NCBI RefSeq assembly: GCF_964030935.1
Contig: NZ_OZ034990.1
Span: 620,001-684,000 of the forward strand
Direction: 5' to 3'
DNA: 64,000 bases
Origin: Rickettsiella endosymbiont of Aleochara curtula
GTDB taxonomy: Bacteria; Pseudomonadota; Gammaproteobacteria; Diplorickettsiales; Diplorickettsiaceae
Of the stretch, positions 27,423 to 38,475 are shown in pieces. Position 1 is the stretch's first letter, and the number at the start of each line of letters is the position of its first letter. Under the pieces are notes generated by a model that had not been told where the DNA came from, did no database searches, and saw only the letters and a list, made by a program, of their open reading frames with translations. A program made the translations under genes and the position numbers.

Positions 27423-28631
27423 TTAACTAATTACACAACAATTAAACGCAGTCATGCGATTATTTGTTGCCGACTTTGTATCACTTTTGGGACTGGGGAA
27501 GAAGTTACTTTTTTTTTTAGCAAATGAGCTAAAACAGCGCGGATAATCCGATTGATGATTTGGGTAATATTTTTTAATTAACGCTTCCAAAATGCTTATG
27601 GTTTTTCCAGTAGGCTCTCCTGAATAGTTTTCAGGCTCAAAATGCATTTGAAAAACTCTGATGACGTCTTTTGTTTGTGTGTCTAATTGACCTGTAGATT
27701 CTATTTTGTATCCATAAAGCCTTAGATTATCCTGTATCCATTTATAATTAATGGCTTGATCAAGCTGAATTTCTTTCTCAATAGCTGATACCTGCTTTTC
27801 ATCTGGCCACGCGCCTATGCCATGATCGGCTAAATATTTCCAGGGGAATTTAGGGCCAGGATCTTGCTTACGACCAGGAGCAATATCTGAATGCCCGATG
27901 ATAGCGGTGGGATCTATTTGATAACGTATAGTATCACCATCCCTAATTTGTAACTCTTCAAGTAATTTTTTTAGTAAGTCAACCAGCATAAGATGTTGAT
28001 GCTCAGTAAATTCATCCCATTTAAGCTTACCCTGTTGTTCTAATTGGTAAAGGTCTTCTTGTTTGATAGGTTGAAACGGATCATTTTTTTCACGCCATTC
28101 TTTAGTAAATTTCTGATACTTAGCTATTAATTCTGGAGATACCTTTTTTTCATATGCAATACGGTCACGCGGCGGCACCAAACCACGCCTCATGTCGGAT
28201 AAAAAGGCAGTTAATAATTTTTCTTCAGTTAAAAGCTGGTATAAATTTTTATCTTTTTCTTGTAAAGTCTGTAAAATAAATTCTTTAAGTTGACTTTCAA
28301 TTTGATAAGTAAATAATACTTCTCCTGAATCCTGTACTAAACCATAAGCATAGTTAATTATTTCTATCCCTATCGACGTATCATTAAGACCAGTACGATT
28401 CTGCCAAACACTCACACCGGCATGCCAGGCGCGATCGGTAGTATCGACACATTGCCATACATCAGTGCCATCGGACTTAGCCGTTTTTGGGATTAAAAAA
28501 TGCGCACTCACGCCGCCATGTTTAAGCGTTTCGCGAGCATCGTCTTCGTCAGAAACTGTATAATGCAATACAATAGAATGAATGCGTCGATCATAATCGG
28601 CAGGACCTGCGGGATCTTTTATTATATGCAT
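27423..28631 (-). CDS. N-acetylmuramoyl-L-alanine amidase (amidase_2) with C-terminal peptidoglycan-binding domain
   Basis: A 402-residue zinc amidase of the AmpD/AmiD/PGRP type. Metal ligands are H23 (SIVLHYT), the His in AWHAG and the His of IIGHSDIAPGRKQDPG (about residue 245). Between them is an insertion of ~120 mostly charged helical residues absent from typical AmpD. A C-terminal PG_binding_1-like domain follows (IQDNLRLYGYKIESTGQLDT, TKDVIRVFQMHF). The ribosome site AAGGAG five bases before the ATG fixes the start, and no signal peptide or lipobox follows, unlike lipoprotein AmiD. It may recycle muropeptides in the cytosol or be exported another way. It sits beside mreBCD but is separated from mreD by 90 bases. 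Confidence 0.85.
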   Translation of the reverse strand: MHIIKDPAGPADYDRRIHSIVLHYTVSDEDDARETLKHGGVSAHFLIPKTAKSDGTDVWQCVDTTDRAWHAGVSVWQNRTGLNDTSIGIEIINYAYGLVQDSGEVLFTYQIESQLKEFILQTLQEKDKNLYQLLTEEKLLTAFLSDMRRGLVPPRDRIAYEKKVSPELIAKYQKFTKEWREKNDPFQPIKQEDLYQLEQQGKLKWDEFTEHQHLMLVDLLKKLLEELQIRDGDTIRYQIDPTAIIGHSDIAPGRKQDPGPKFPWKYLADHGIGAWPDEKQVSAIEKEIQLDQAINYKWIQDNLRLYGYKIESTGQLDTQTKDVIRVFQMHFEPENYSGEPTGKTISILEALIKKYYPNHQSDYPRCFSSFAKKKSNFFPSPKSDTKSATNNRMTAFNCCVIS

Positions 28632-28721
28632 ATAAACTCCTTAATTTTCTATAAATACGCTTAATAGTTTGTTAGTATACCGCTAATTAAATAAGTTTTA
28701 ATAAAAAATTGGTACTGACAA

Positions 28722-29207
28722 CTAGTGGCGCATATCTAAAGGGTTTATTTTTAGGACATTGCCCATTAACGGCCAAACTAAAGCACTGACTAATAATGAA
28801 ACCCAAGTCCAGCGAAAATCAACGGGGAATCCCAACCAAGCTTGTATGCAAATAAGTAGCATCTGATAGATAGTTAACATGACCAAAATAAATAATATTT
28901 GTTGCGGCAACGGAAACATGCGAAATTGCAAATGAAAACGGTAAGCCAAATAAGCAACTACGCATAAAGCCAAACTATGTTCTCCCAAATAACTGCCATA
29001 TAACACATCAATAAATAATCCGAGTATCCAAGCTAAAGTAAAATGAATATGCTCGGGCAATACCATGACCCAATAAATTAACACTAAGGGTAGCCATAAA
29101 GGAAAAAATAAGGCCAAAGCAGGGGGTAAAGGAATAATATTCAGTAGGATCGCCGCAAAAAAACTAATTGCAACGAGCAATAAGGTAGAAAAATAAAGTG
29201 GTTTCAT
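28722..29207 (-). CDS. mreD: Rod-shape-determining protein MreD
   Basis: A 161-residue protein with five or six hydrophobic segments, normal for MreD. YVMVLPEHIHFTLAWILGLF then DVLYGSYLGEHSLALCVVAY is the conserved central block (the family GL..D.L.....G...L pattern). MreD is an inner-membrane partner of MreC, RodA and PBP2 in the elongasome that guides lateral wall synthesis. It lies 9 bases after mreC in the mreB-mreC-mreD order conserved across proteobacteria and is co-transcribed with them. Confidence 0.9.
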   Translation of the reverse strand: MKPLYFSTLLLVAISFFAAILLNIIPLPPALALFFPLWLPLVLIYWVMVLPEHIHFTLAWILGLFIDVLYGSYLGEHSLALCVVAYLAYRFHLQFRMFPLPQQILFILVMLTIYQMLLICIQAWLGFPVDFRWTWVSLLVSALVWPLMGNVLKINPLDMRH

Positions 29208-29216
29208 TTTGCTATC

Positions 29217-30098
29217 CTAATTTTTAACCGGGCGTGAGTGGGTTTTAACTTTCGAATTAACTTCAGACTTAGGCGAATTGACAGAGGAAATTAATAATAC
29301 CGGCCGATTTCTATTTAATTGTGCACTCGGATCAACTTGTATACTGGCAAACTGTGTAGCCACATTGGTATTAACCACACTAACAACGCCCACAGGATAA
29401 CCCGCCGGATAACGTCCGCCTAAACCAGATGTTACTAATAGATCATTGACCTTAATATCCACTGTTCCAGGTATATCCTTTAATAAAAGTTTTGCGAGTC
29501 GTCCTCGTCCCACTAAAATTCCACGCGCATCACTCCGCACATCTTGAACGGGAATCGCACTACGAAAATCAGTGAGTAAAAGCACACGGCTACTTAAAAA
29601 ATCAACGTTGATAACTTGACCCATTACACCATTTGCATCTAGTACGGGTTGTCCTACTTTAACGCCATTCGATTGCCCTTTATCGACTATTACTTCATTC
29701 AACAACGGATCGGCATTAACCAATAACAAGCGCGCTAAACTAAAATGTTGTTGTTTTAGATGTTCAGTCGCCGCTAAAAGTTGATTTAATTGCCTATTTT
29801 CACTTTCTAAAGCAGAAAAGCGTTGTAACTTCGCTAGTAATAATACTTGCTGGGTACGCAAAGCCGTATTTTCAGATTGTATTTTTTGTCGTGTGACAAA
29901 ATTGCTACTTATATTTTGAAATAACTGTATCGGAGCATCGACCATATACTGCAAAGGTGCTACGACGTTATTTAGTACACGTCGTAGCGACGGTAAATAA
30001 TGATGATAATCCAACAGAATAAGTAATAGCGATAAAATAACGAAAAAAACTAGCCTTAACCCTAATGAGGTTTTTCCACGGTTAAATAATAGTTTAAT
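29217..30098 (-). CDS. mreC: Rod-shape-determining protein MreC, AUU start
   Basis: A 293-residue periplasmic scaffold protein of the elongasome. It has an N-terminal membrane helix (LRLVFFVILSLLLILL), a coiled coil (residues ~60-100, SENTALRTQQVLLLAKLQRF) and the double beta-barrel MreC domain (DKGQSNGVKVGQPVLDANGV; TSGLGGRYPAGYPVG). No ATG, GTG or TTG precedes the helix in this frame; the first canonical candidate (TTG, 30012-30014) would delete it. The ATT at 30096-30098 aligns with Met1 of E. coli MreC (KLLFNRG against KPIFSRG) and has AGGT seven bases upstream. The mreB stop lies in the same frame 12 bases before it. Confidence 0.88.
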   Translation of the reverse strand: MKLLFNRGKTSLGLRLVFFVILSLLLILLDYHHYLPSLRRVLNNVVAPLQYMVDAPIQLFQNISSNFVTRQKIQSENTALRTQQVLLLAKLQRFSALESENRQLNQLLAATEHLKQQHFSLARLLLVNADPLLNEVIVDKGQSNGVKVGQPVLDANGVMGQVINVDFLSSRVLLLTDFRSAIPVQDVRSDARGILVGRGRLAKLLLKDIPGTVDIKVNDLLVTSGLGGRYPAGYPVGVVSVVNTNVATQFASIQVDPSAQLNRNRPVLLISSVNSPKSEVNSKVKTHSRPVKN

Positions 30099-30110
30099 AA
30101 CGCTTACCTG

Positions 30111-31163
<1,053 letters not shown>

Positions 31164-31187
31164 CTACGTATGAACGTTTACCTACAC

Positions 31188-31217
31188 AATATAGTGTGTG
31201 CCTACGCACTTTAGCAA
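31188..31217 (-). promoter_or_regulatory. Candidate sigma-70 promoter for mreBCD
   Basis: On the minus strand TTGCTA (31217-31212) and TATATT (31193-31188) are separated by 18 bases, placing a transcription start about 30 bases before the mreB ATG. The -10 fits well, the -35 only moderately. Confidence 0.4.
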
Positions 31218-31311
31218 ATCTAGAAGATTTTATGCAAGCAAGCTCGTAAGATTAGGAGGTTCGATGAGAAATTCGCAAATCTAAGCGTAATAGGTATAAT
31301 ACCGAAATTTT

Positions 31312-31436
31312 TAAACTCACAGCAATTGGATTTTTGGCAAGGCGCCGCGAGAATGAAGCAACCACAGTGTATTTAAGACACATGAGGATTGTGAATTGAG
31401 CGGCAACACAGACAAAAACTCAAGTGTGAAGAGTAG
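31312..31436 (+). repeat. R1 repeat copy upstream of gatC
   Basis: A full-length copy of about 125 bp: CTCACAGCAATTGGATTTTT, then GGCAAGGCGCCGCGAGAATG, AATTGAGCGGCAACACAGAC and an end at CAAGTGTGAAGAGTA. It ends 28 bases before the gatC ATG. The left end is decayed (TAAACTC for TATACTC). Confidence 0.85.
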
Positions 31437-31464
31437 TCGTACTAGATTTGGAGTTTTGCTCACT

Positions 31465-31752
31465 ATGGTCATTACGCTCGAAGACGTTAATAAGATTGCT
31501 GATCTCGCTAGAATACAAATCAATCTTGAAGAGGCCACTCAGTATTTGAAAAGCCTACAAGGCATCTTTAACCTGGCCACTGAGATGGATGCCGTAGATA
31601 CAAGCTCCGTACAACCCGTCGCTCACCCATTTGGCATCACCCAACGCTTGCGTGCTGATAAAATCACAGAAATAGTGCATAGAAAAGACTTTCAGCAACT
31701 CACTCAGCATACTGAAGCAGGCCTTTATTGTGTCCCGCTGGTTTTAGAATAA
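31465..31752 (+). CDS. gatC: Aspartyl/glutamyl-tRNA amidotransferase subunit C
   Basis: A 95-residue subunit that stabilises GatA-GatB, which converts Glu-tRNA(Gln) and Asp-tRNA(Asn) to the amidated forms. VITLEDVNKIADLARIQINL at the N-terminus and DAVDTSSVQPVAHPFG then LRADKITE are the family blocks. The ATG at 31465 is chosen because the family starts there. An in-frame upstream extension to 31396 is encoded by the R1 repeat and is not credible as gatC. It heads gatC-gatA-gatB, with gatA 19 bases downstream. An organism with this operon often lacks GlnRS and/or AsnRS. Confidence 0.92.
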   Translation: MVITLEDVNKIADLARIQINLEEATQYLKSLQGIFNLATEMDAVDTSSVQPVAHPFGITQRLRADKITEIVHRKDFQQLTQHTEAGLYCVPLVLE

Positions 31753-31771
31753 CTTTTAGAGATTAAAAAAT

Positions 31772-33229
31772 ATGCATAATTATACGCTCACTGAGTTATC
31801 TACCGCGCTACATGCAAAAAAATTATCCAGTACAGAATTAACCCAACATTTTTTAGCGCGTATCGATAAATTTGATAAAACCTTAAATAGCTTCATTACT
31901 GTCACGCCCACTCTTGCGCTAGAGCAAGCCAAGCAAGCCGATTTACAACACCAAAATGGCAGCGCTGGACCCCTGACCGGTATTCCTTTCGCACATAAAG
32001 ATATTTTTTGCACCGCTGGCATTAAGACGAGTTGTGCTTCTAAAATGTTAGATAATTTTATTGCTCCCTATGACGCCACACTGGTCAGTCGGCTTAATCA
32101 AGCCGGGACGGTATTATTGGGTAAAACTAACATGGATGAATTTGCCATGGGCTCATCCAATGAAAACAGTTTTTATGGTGCAGTAAAAAACCCCTGGGAT
32201 ATTGCACGCGTCCCCGGCGGATCTTCGGGTGGCTCTAGTGCCGCTGTAGCGGCCCGATTAACGCCTGCAGCAACCGGTACCGACACCGGAGGTTCCATAA
32301 GGCAACCCGCAGCATTGTGCAATCTTACTGGGCTTAAACCCACGTATGGTCGTGTTTCGCGTTATGGGCTGATTGCTTTTGCCTCTAGCTTAGATCAAGC
32401 CGGCCCGATGACACAAACCGCCGAAGATGCTGCGCTCTTAATGAATGTCATGGCAGGTTTTGATGAGAAAGATTCCACGAGTATCGACCAACCCGTTCCC
32501 AACTACCTCTCGACACTAAATGATTCACTCGAAGGGCTAAAAATTGGATTACCCAAAGAATATTTTTCCGAAGATCTTGATCCTAAAGTAGCAGCAACTA
32601 TCCAAGCAGCTATTAAGCTTTATGAAAAATTAGGTGCAAAAGTGAGTAGCGTCAGTTTACCCAATTGTCATTTAGTTATTCCACTTTATTACATCATTGC
32701 ATCAGCTGAATGCTCTTCTAATCTTGCTCGCTATGATGGCGTGCGTTATGGTTATCGTTGTAATAACCCTACTGATTTAAAAGATTTATACGAAAGAACT
32801 CGTAGCGAAGGATTTGGTAATGAAGTAAAACGTCGGCTATTAATGGGTACGTATGTTTTATCTGCTGGTTCTTATGATGCTTATTATGCTAAAGCACAAA
32901 AAATTCGCGCGCTACTAATCGAAGAATTTAAACAGGCATTTAACCAGGTTGATATCTTACTCGGGCCGACGACACCGACTACCGCATTCAAGCTAGGTGA
33001 AAAAATCAATGATCCGGTCAGTATGTATTTATCGGATATTTACACCATCGCTATTAATTTAGCAGGCCTACCGGCTATTTCAATTCCAGCAGGATTTGTT
33101 GATGGACTTCCCTTAGGCATGCAACTCATTGGGCGTCCTTTTACCGAAGCAAAATTATTGAATGCCGCGCATCGTTATCAACAAGCGACTGATTGGCATA
33201 AAAAAATACCGGAGAATTTCAATCTATGA
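31772..33229 (+). CDS. gatA: Aspartyl/glutamyl-tRNA amidotransferase subunit A
   Basis: A 485-residue amidase-signature enzyme. The catalytic Ser-cisSer-Lys triad is visible: Lys in [10 protein letters not shown] (about residue 76), and the Ser residues in [14 protein letters not shown] and [14 protein letters not shown] (about 150-178). GatA releases ammonia from Gln for transamidation of mischarged tRNA by GatB. Length and motifs are standard. Its last 4 bases overlap the gatB start (ATGA), so the subunits are translationally coupled. AATTTCGGAGAA-type spacing is not visible, but the ATG at 31772 follows an A-rich leader. Confidence 0.96.
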   Translation: MHNYTLTELSTALHAKKLSSTELTQHFLARIDKFDKTLNSFITVTPTLALEQAKQADLQHQNGSAGPLTGIPFAHKDIFCTAGIKTSCASKMLDNFIAPYDATLVSRLNQAGTVLLGKTNMDEFAMGSSNENSFYGAVKNPWDIARVPGGSSGGSSAAVAARLTPAATGTDTGGSIRQPAALCNLTGLKPTYGRVSRYGLIAFASSLDQAGPMTQTAEDAALLMNVMAGFDEKDSTSIDQPVPNYLSTLNDSLEGLKIGLPKEYFSEDLDPKVAATIQAAIKLYEKLGAKVSSVSLPNCHLVIPLYYIIASAECSSNLARYDGVRYGYRCNNPTDLKDLYERTRSEGFGNEVKRRLLMGTYVLSAGSYDAYYAKAQKIRALLIEEFKQAFNQVDILLGPTTPTTAFKLGEKINDPVSMYLSDIYTIAINLAGLPAISIPAGFVDGLPLGMQLIGRPFTEAKLLNAAHRYQQATDWHKKIPENFNL

Positions 33230-34722
33230 CCTCGGCTATACACAAAAAATCATCAAAAAATAGCAAAGTCGAGCCTGAAAAATCTGCAGGTGCCTGGGAG
33301 TCTGTTATAGGGCTTGAAGTACATGTCCAATTATCAACACTATCGAAACTTTTTTCAGGTGCAGCTACCGCCTATGGTGCTGAACCGAATACACAAGCCT
33401 GTGCGATAGACTTAGCTTTACCCGGCGTACTACCGGTTTTAAATGCAGAAGCGGTCAATATGGCCATCAAATTCGGTTTAAGTATTCAAGCTGACATCCC
33501 GCATTATTCAATCTTTGCGCGTAAAAATTATTTTTATCCTGATCTACCCAAAGGCTATCAAATTAGTCAACATGAAAATCCTATCGTCGGGCGTGGACAC
33601 TTAACAATAAGTTTAGAAAATGGCGAACAAAAAACTGTTAATATTACGCGCGCCCATTTAGAAGAAGATGCTGGAAAATCCTTGCATGAAGGATTCGAAA
33701 ATATGAGTGGTATCGATCTGAATCGTGCTGGCACGCCTTTATTAGAAATTGTTTCAGAACCCGATTTAAGATCGCCAAAAGAAGCGGTTATCTATCTTAA
33801 AACCTTGCATACACTGGTTCGTTATTTGGATATCTCAGATGGCAATTTGCAAGAAGGTTCATTTCGCTGTGATGCCAATGTCTCGGTACGTAGAGTCAAT
33901 GAAACACAATTAGGAAAACGCGTTGAAATTAAAAATTTAAACTCGTTTCGTTTTATAGAAAAAGCCATTCAATACGAAATTGAGCGCCAAATTGCAGTTT
34001 TAGAAGGCGGTGGCAGCATCACTCAAGAAACCCGTTTATATGATACCGATAAACAAGAAACTCGCCCGATGCGTAGCAAAGAAGATGCTAGAGATTATCG
34101 TTATTTCACTGATCCTGATTTATGTCCTGTCGTCATCAATGCGGACTTTATTGAAAAACTTTATCAAAGCTTGCCGGAACTACCACAAAAAAAATTGGCT
34201 CGCTTTCAATCAGAATATAAGCTGAGTGTTTATGATGCCAATTTACTGACCGCGGCACGCGAATTGGCAGACTACTTTGAAGCTGTCGTCAAAGCCAAAG
34301 CTTCGCCCAAATTAGCGGTTAATTGGATTATGGGAGAACTTGCTGCCGCGCTAAATAAATCTAACTTAAACATTATTGCATCACCTATTAGTGCCCAACG
34401 ACTCGCGGGTCTGCTGCAACGAATTGCTGATAACACTATTTCTAGCAACATCGCTAAAGATGTGTTTGAAGCGTTGTGGACCAGCCAAAAAACCAGTGAT
34501 GAAATCATTCAAGAAAAAAATCTACAACAAGTCACGGATCAAACCGCCATCTTGACACTTATTGATGAGATTTTAATAAAATATCCCGAACAATTAGCGG
34601 ATTATAGGGCAGGGAAAGATAAACTATTTGGTTTTTTTGTCGGACAAGTCATGAAAGCCTCCGGTGGGAAAATAAATCCACAACAATTAAATACTTTATT
34701 AAAAGAAAAACTCAATCAGTAG
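33226..34722 (+). CDS. gatB: Aspartyl/glutamyl-tRNA amidotransferase subunit B
   Basis: A 498-residue protein. A ~23-residue polar N-terminal tail ([20 protein letters not shown]) precedes the family start [43 protein letters not shown] and [17 protein letters not shown] are the conserved kinase-like active-site blocks, and the C-terminal YqeY-like tRNA-binding tail ends with [20 protein letters not shown]. GatB activates the tRNA-bound Glu/Asp with ATP and receives ammonia from GatA. The start overlaps gatA by 4 bases. The Lys-rich tail is longer than in most GatB proteins. Confidence 0.96.
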   Translation: MTSAIHKKSSKNSKVEPEKSAGAWESVIGLEVHVQLSTLSKLFSGAATAYGAEPNTQACAIDLALPGVLPVLNAEAVNMAIKFGLSIQADIPHYSIFARKNYFYPDLPKGYQISQHENPIVGRGHLTISLENGEQKTVNITRAHLEEDAGKSLHEGFENMSGIDLNRAGTPLLEIVSEPDLRSPKEAVIYLKTLHTLVRYLDISDGNLQEGSFRCDANVSVRRVNETQLGKRVEIKNLNSFRFIEKAIQYEIERQIAVLEGGGSITQETRLYDTDKQETRPMRSKEDARDYRYFTDPDLCPVVINADFIEKLYQSLPELPQKKLARFQSEYKLSVYDANLLTAARELADYFEAVVKAKASPKLAVNWIMGELAAALNKSNLNIIASPISAQRLAGLLQRIADNTISSNIAKDVFEALWTSQKTSDEIIQEKNLQQVTDQTAILTLIDEILIKYPEQLADYRAGKDKLFGFFVGQVMKASGGKINPQQLNTLLKEKLNQ

Positions 34723-34744
34723 AAGAAAAAAATGAAAAATAGTC

Positions 34745-34824
34745 CGTCATGGCGAGGCCGAAACGTTAGTGAGGCCGCGACCATCCAGTTAGATTGCCGC
34801 GCACCTTCGGTGCTCGCAATGACG
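34745..34824 (+). repeat. R2 repeat copy between gatB and miaB
   Basis: An 80-bp copy starting CGTCATGGCGAGGCCG and ending GGTGCTCGCAATGACG. It has an extra internal segment (AAACGTTAGTGAGGCCGCGA) compared with the short copies. A partial repeat of its 3' end (GATCGCAATGAC) follows at 34835-34846. The arms pair as a hairpin. Confidence 0.85.
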
Positions 34825-34877
34825 AAAAAAAATGGCGATCGCAATGACAGTTATTGTTTATCTGGCAGTGACGAAAT

Positions 34878-36209
34878 ATGTTATTAAAAAAAATTTATAT
34901 TGAAACGCATGGCTGTCAAATGAATGAGTATGACTCGGACAGTCTGTATAATCTTTTATCCCATTCTCATGGTTTGATCTCAACCAAAGATCCTAACGAA
35001 GCCGATGTCATCGTCTTAAATACTTGTTCTATTCGAGAAAAAGCACAGGAAAAAGTATTTTCCGAGCTCGGACAATGGCGTAAAATTAAAGCCTTGCGAT
35101 CCCACCTCATCATCGCGGTGGGCGGCTGCGTTGCGAGTCAAGAAGGTGCGGGCATTATTCAGCGCGCCCCTTATGTAGACATTGTCTTTGGGCCTCAGAC
35201 TTTGCATCGACTCCCGGATATGATCAATCAAGTCTTAGAAAAAAAACAGTCTGTGGTTGATATCTCTTTTCCAGAAATCGAAAAATTTGATCACTTACCA
35301 GCGCCACGCGCCGAGGGTCCACGCGCATTTGTGTCTATCATGGAAGGATGTAACAAATATTGCAGTTTTTGTGTCGTTCCTTATACACGCGGCGAAGAAA
35401 TTAGCCGTCCTTTAGATGACGTGCTCGCAGAGGTTGTACAGTTGTCTGAACAAGGTGTCCGCGAAATTACCTTATTAGGACAAAATGTTAACGATTATCA
35501 AGGCCCGCGCCATGAAGGTGGTACAGCCGACTTAGCGGACTTAATACACTATATCGCTGCAATAGAAGATATTTTGCGCATACGCTTTACCACTTCTCAT
35601 CCCTTAGCTTTTTCAGAACGTTTAATTCAGGCCTATGCCGATGTGCCAAAATTGGCCGATCATTTGCATTTACCGGTGCAAAGTGGCTCCGATCGAATTT
35701 TAGCGGCGATGAAGCGTGGTTACACGGTACTAGAATTTAAATCTAAGATGCGTAAATTGCGTAAAGTTCGACCCGATATCGCCATTACTTCAGATTTTAT
35801 TATCGGTTTCCCTGGCGAAACGGAAGCGGACTTTCAAGCTACACTTAATTTAGTAGAATCTATAGGCTTTGATAATTCATTTAGTTTTATTTACAGCCGC
35901 CGTCCCGGCACACCGGCAGCCGAGCTTGCTGATGATGTAACCCCCGCTGCAAAAAAACAACGTTTACAGATCCTGCAAAATCTCCTAGTATTTCAAGGAC
36001 AGGCCTTAAGTAAAAAAATGTGTGGTCATGTTCAACACATATTGGTTGAAGGTCCTTCGAAGAAAAATAAAGATGAACTGCAAGGACGTACAGAAAATAA
36101 CCGCGTGGTTAACTTCAAAGGTCATGCGCGTTTAATAGGACAATTAGTTCCTATTACGATTACTGAGGTATTAAGAAACTCTTTACGAGGAGAATTAATA
36201 GTCAATTGA
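34878..36209 (+). CDS. miaB: tRNA-2-methylthio-N6-dimethylallyladenosine synthase MiaB
   Basis: A 443-residue radical-SAM methylthiotransferase that adds the 2-methylthio group at A37 of tRNAs reading U-starting codons. The N-terminal UPF0004 domain has its three cluster Cys residues ([25 protein letters not shown]). The radical-SAM motif is [17 protein letters not shown] (CxxxCxxC, about residues 155-165). A C-terminal TRAM domain follows ([33 protein letters not shown]). Standard length. Its stop overlaps the ybeZ start (ATTGA), which couples it to the ybeZ-ybeY-ybeX group, as in most gammaproteobacteria. Confidence 0.96.
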   Translation: MLLKKIYIETHGCQMNEYDSDSLYNLLSHSHGLISTKDPNEADVIVLNTCSIREKAQEKVFSELGQWRKIKALRSHLIIAVGGCVASQEGAGIIQRAPYVDIVFGPQTLHRLPDMINQVLEKKQSVVDISFPEIEKFDHLPAPRAEGPRAFVSIMEGCNKYCSFCVVPYTRGEEISRPLDDVLAEVVQLSEQGVREITLLGQNVNDYQGPRHEGGTADLADLIHYIAAIEDILRIRFTTSHPLAFSERLIQAYADVPKLADHLHLPVQSGSDRILAAMKRGYTVLEFKSKMRKLRKVRPDIAITSDFIIGFPGETEADFQATLNLVESIGFDNSFSFIYSRRPGTPAAELADDVTPAAKKQRLQILQNLLVFQGQALSKKMCGHVQHILVEGPSKKNKDELQGRTENNRVVNFKGHARLIGQLVPITITEVLRNSLRGELIVN

Positions 36210-37186
36210 ATACTCAAGCTTATACTTTCCAACTCATACCCGAAGATAATCATCGTTTAGCGAATCTTTGCGGTCCATTTGATCAACATTTACGTCAAAT
36301 TGAACAAAAACTTAACGTTTGTATTTATAATCGCGGCCATGATTTTCAAATTAATGGTCCTGACCCTGCTGTCGAAGTGGCTGCCAAGGTATTACACCAT
36401 CTTTACGCGGAAACTGGCACAAAAAAAACCACATTGACTGCCAATACTATTCATTTAGTGCTGCAAACCGCGCAAACTGATCCCAACATGACATTAGAGC
36501 CCACGCAAACTCCAGGTATAATGATCCAAACCAAACGTGGTCCCATCAAACCACATAGCCCTAACCAAGCGATATATATTGAGCGGATTTTAAATCACGA
36601 TATTAATTTTGGTTTAGGACCCGCTGGAACTGGTAAAACTTATTTGGCTGTGGCTTGCGCGGTATCCGCTTTAGAAAAAGAACAAGTTAGTCGTGTCGTG
36701 CTCGTTAGACCTGCGGTTGAAGCCGGTGAAAAATTAGGTTTTTTACCCGGCGATTTTTCGCAAAAACTCGATCCCTATTTTCGTCCCCTTTATGATGCAT
36801 TGAATGACATGCTCGGTTTTGAGTTGGTCATGCAACTCGTCGAACAACATATTATTGAAGTCGTTCCTTTAGCTTATATGCGCGGACGTACGTTAAATGA
36901 TGCCTTTATTATTTTGGATGAAGCACAAAACACCACGAAAGAACAAATGAAAATGTTTTTAACACGCATCGGTTTTAACTCCAAAGTGGTTGTGAGTGGT
37001 GATACCACACAAACAGATTTACCGCGAGGCCTAGAATCAGGTCTGTGTCATTGTTTAAATATTTTAAAAAATATAAAGGGTATCAGCTTTACTGAATTCC
37101 AAATGCAAGATATTGTTAGGCATACTTTGGTACAAGCAATACTACAAGCCTATGCGCAAAACGAAAATCAAAGAAAAGCGCATTAA
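36206..37186 (+). CDS. ybeZ: PhoH-like ATPase YbeZ, TTG start
   Basis: A 326-residue PhoH-family protein. Walker A is [19 protein letters not shown] (about residue 130-148) and Walker [14 protein letters not shown] (about 232-244). [20 protein letters not shown] lies between them. YbeZ is thought to act with the endoribonuclease YbeY in 16S rRNA maturation and ribosome quality control. The start is a TTG that overlaps the miaB stop (AATTGAAT), implying translational coupling. Standard length for the family (E. coli 346). Confidence 0.92.
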   Translation: MNTQAYTFQLIPEDNHRLANLCGPFDQHLRQIEQKLNVCIYNRGHDFQINGPDPAVEVAAKVLHHLYAETGTKKTTLTANTIHLVLQTAQTDPNMTLEPTQTPGIMIQTKRGPIKPHSPNQAIYIERILNHDINFGLGPAGTGKTYLAVACAVSALEKEQVSRVVLVRPAVEAGEKLGFLPGDFSQKLDPYFRPLYDALNDMLGFELVMQLVEQHIIEVVPLAYMRGRTLNDAFIILDEAQNTTKEQMKMFLTRIGFNSKVVVSGDTTQTDLPRGLESGLCHCLNILKNIKGISFTEFQMQDIVRHTLVQAILQAYAQNENQRKAH

Positions 37187-37625
37187 AATTACCATACAAG
37201 CTCTTACTAGTAACACTTTTATTCCTAGTCGTTATTTCCTACAACGATGGGTAAACAAAGCATTATCCAAACAAGTGGGGACTAACGCAGTGAACATACG
37301 ACTCGTTAGCAAAAAGGAAAGTGCTGCGCTAAATAGCACTTACCGACATAAAAATGGCCCTACTAATATTTTATCCTTTCCTTTTGAGCCACCACCTGGA
37401 GTTTCCTCAGCGTTTTTAGGCGATTTAGTCATATGTGCCCCACTCGTTAATCAACAAGCCAAACAACAAGCGAAAACCCCTCTAACTCATTGGGCACATC
37501 TTGTTATTCATGGCTGTTTACACTTAATAGGTTATGATCATGTTCATGATAAAGATGCCACCAAAATGGAAACTTTAGAAATTCAATTATTAGAGGACTT
37601 AGGTTATGAAAACCCCTATATCTGA
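37152..37625 (+). CDS. ybeY: Endoribonuclease YbeY (16S rRNA maturation)
   Basis: A 157-residue metalloprotein. The zinc motif is HLVIHGCLHLIGYDHVHD (HxxxHxxGxDH, about residues 112-125), and NSTYRHKNGPTNILSFPFE is the conserved block before it. YbeY acts in 16S rRNA 3'-end maturation and late ribosome quality control. The ATG at 37152 is preferred over an ATG at 37113 because the extra residues are only the shadow of the ybeZ 3' end; even so the genes overlap by 35 bases. ybeX follows with a 20-base overlap, so the three genes are tightly packed. Confidence 0.92.
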   Translation: MRKTKIKEKRIKITIQALTSNTFIPSRYFLQRWVNKALSKQVGTNAVNIRLVSKKESAALNSTYRHKNGPTNILSFPFEPPPGVSSAFLGDLVICAPLVNQQAKQQAKTPLTHWAHLVIHGCLHLIGYDHVHDKDATKMETLEIQLLEDLGYENPYI

Positions 37626-38463
37626 CGATAAACTTAAGATTAAAAAAAATCGTCGGCCCTGGTTAACGCGTGTTCATCAAGCCTTTAAACAAGGACCAAG
37701 AAATAGAAAACAACTTATTGAGTTATTGTATTATGCCCAACAACGCAATTTACTCAATGCGCAAGCACTTAAAATGCTCGAAGGCGTATTACAAATCTCG
37801 GATATACACGTCAGAGATATTATGGTACCGCATGCCAAAATTACGGTTCTTTCTGAAAAAGCACACTTGCCTGAACTGCTACCACTCGTAATCGAATCCG
37901 GCCATTCGCGTTTCCCGGTGATTAATGATGAACGAAGAGTTATTGGTTTATTACTGGCTAAAGATTTACTCAAATACAATCCCTTATCTCACCAAAACGA
38001 CTTTGATATCCACGATATTATTCGTCCGGTGGTGTTTATACCAGAAAGTAAACGGCTAGACAGTTTACTCGAAGAATTTCAGCATAAACATTATCACATG
38101 GCTATTGTCGTAGACGAATATGGCGCTGTGTCGGGTCTGGTTACCATTGAAGATGTTTTAGAAGAGATTGTTGGCGAAATTGAAGATGAATACGATGCCA
38201 ATGACGAGGTTTTTATACAGGAACAAAATCCTAATCAATTTATTGTCAAAGCTATGATGCCCATTGAAGATTTTAATGACTTTTTTAATTCGCATTTGGC
38301 AACGAATCAATTTGATACCATAGGTGGCGTGATCGCAAATCGCTTTGGTTATTTACCGAAACGCGGTGCCAGCACCACTATTCATCCTTTTCGATTTAAA
38401 GTGTTACGCGCTGATAATCGACTTATTCGCTTACTTCAAGTCAATATTGAAAAAACCAACTAG
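37606..38463 (+). CDS. ybeX: CorC/YbeX CBS-domain protein
   Basis: A 285-residue cytosolic protein of the HlyC/CorC group. Two CBS domains are visible (VRDIMVPHAKITVLSEKAHL; IIRPVVFIPESKRLDSLLEE), with the conserved HMAIVVDEYGAVSGLVTIED block, and a C-terminal CorC_HlyC domain (FDTIGGVIANRFGYLPKRGA). It is linked to Mg/Co handling and to ribosome metabolism with YbeY and YbeZ. In enterics lnt (apolipoprotein N-acyltransferase) follows; here the next gene is an aldehyde dehydrogenase, so lnt must lie elsewhere. The ATG overlaps ybeY by 20 bases. Confidence 0.92.
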   Translation: MKTPISDDKLKIKKNRRPWLTRVHQAFKQGPRNRKQLIELLYYAQQRNLLNAQALKMLEGVLQISDIHVRDIMVPHAKITVLSEKAHLPELLPLVIESGHSRFPVINDERRVIGLLLAKDLLKYNPLSHQNDFDIHDIIRPVVFIPESKRLDSLLEEFQHKHYHMAIVVDEYGAVSGLVTIEDVLEEIVGEIEDEYDANDEVFIQEQNPNQFIVKAMMPIEDFNDFFNSHLATNQFDTIGGVIANRFGYLPKRGASTTIHPFRFKVLRADNRLIRLLQVNIEKTN

Positions 38464-38475
38464 GGAATGCTCCAC

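Noticed and set aside
31396-31464. N-terminal extension of gatC by 23 codons
   Set aside because: The extra codons are R1 repeat sequence starting at a TTG; the GatC family begins at the ATG at 31465.
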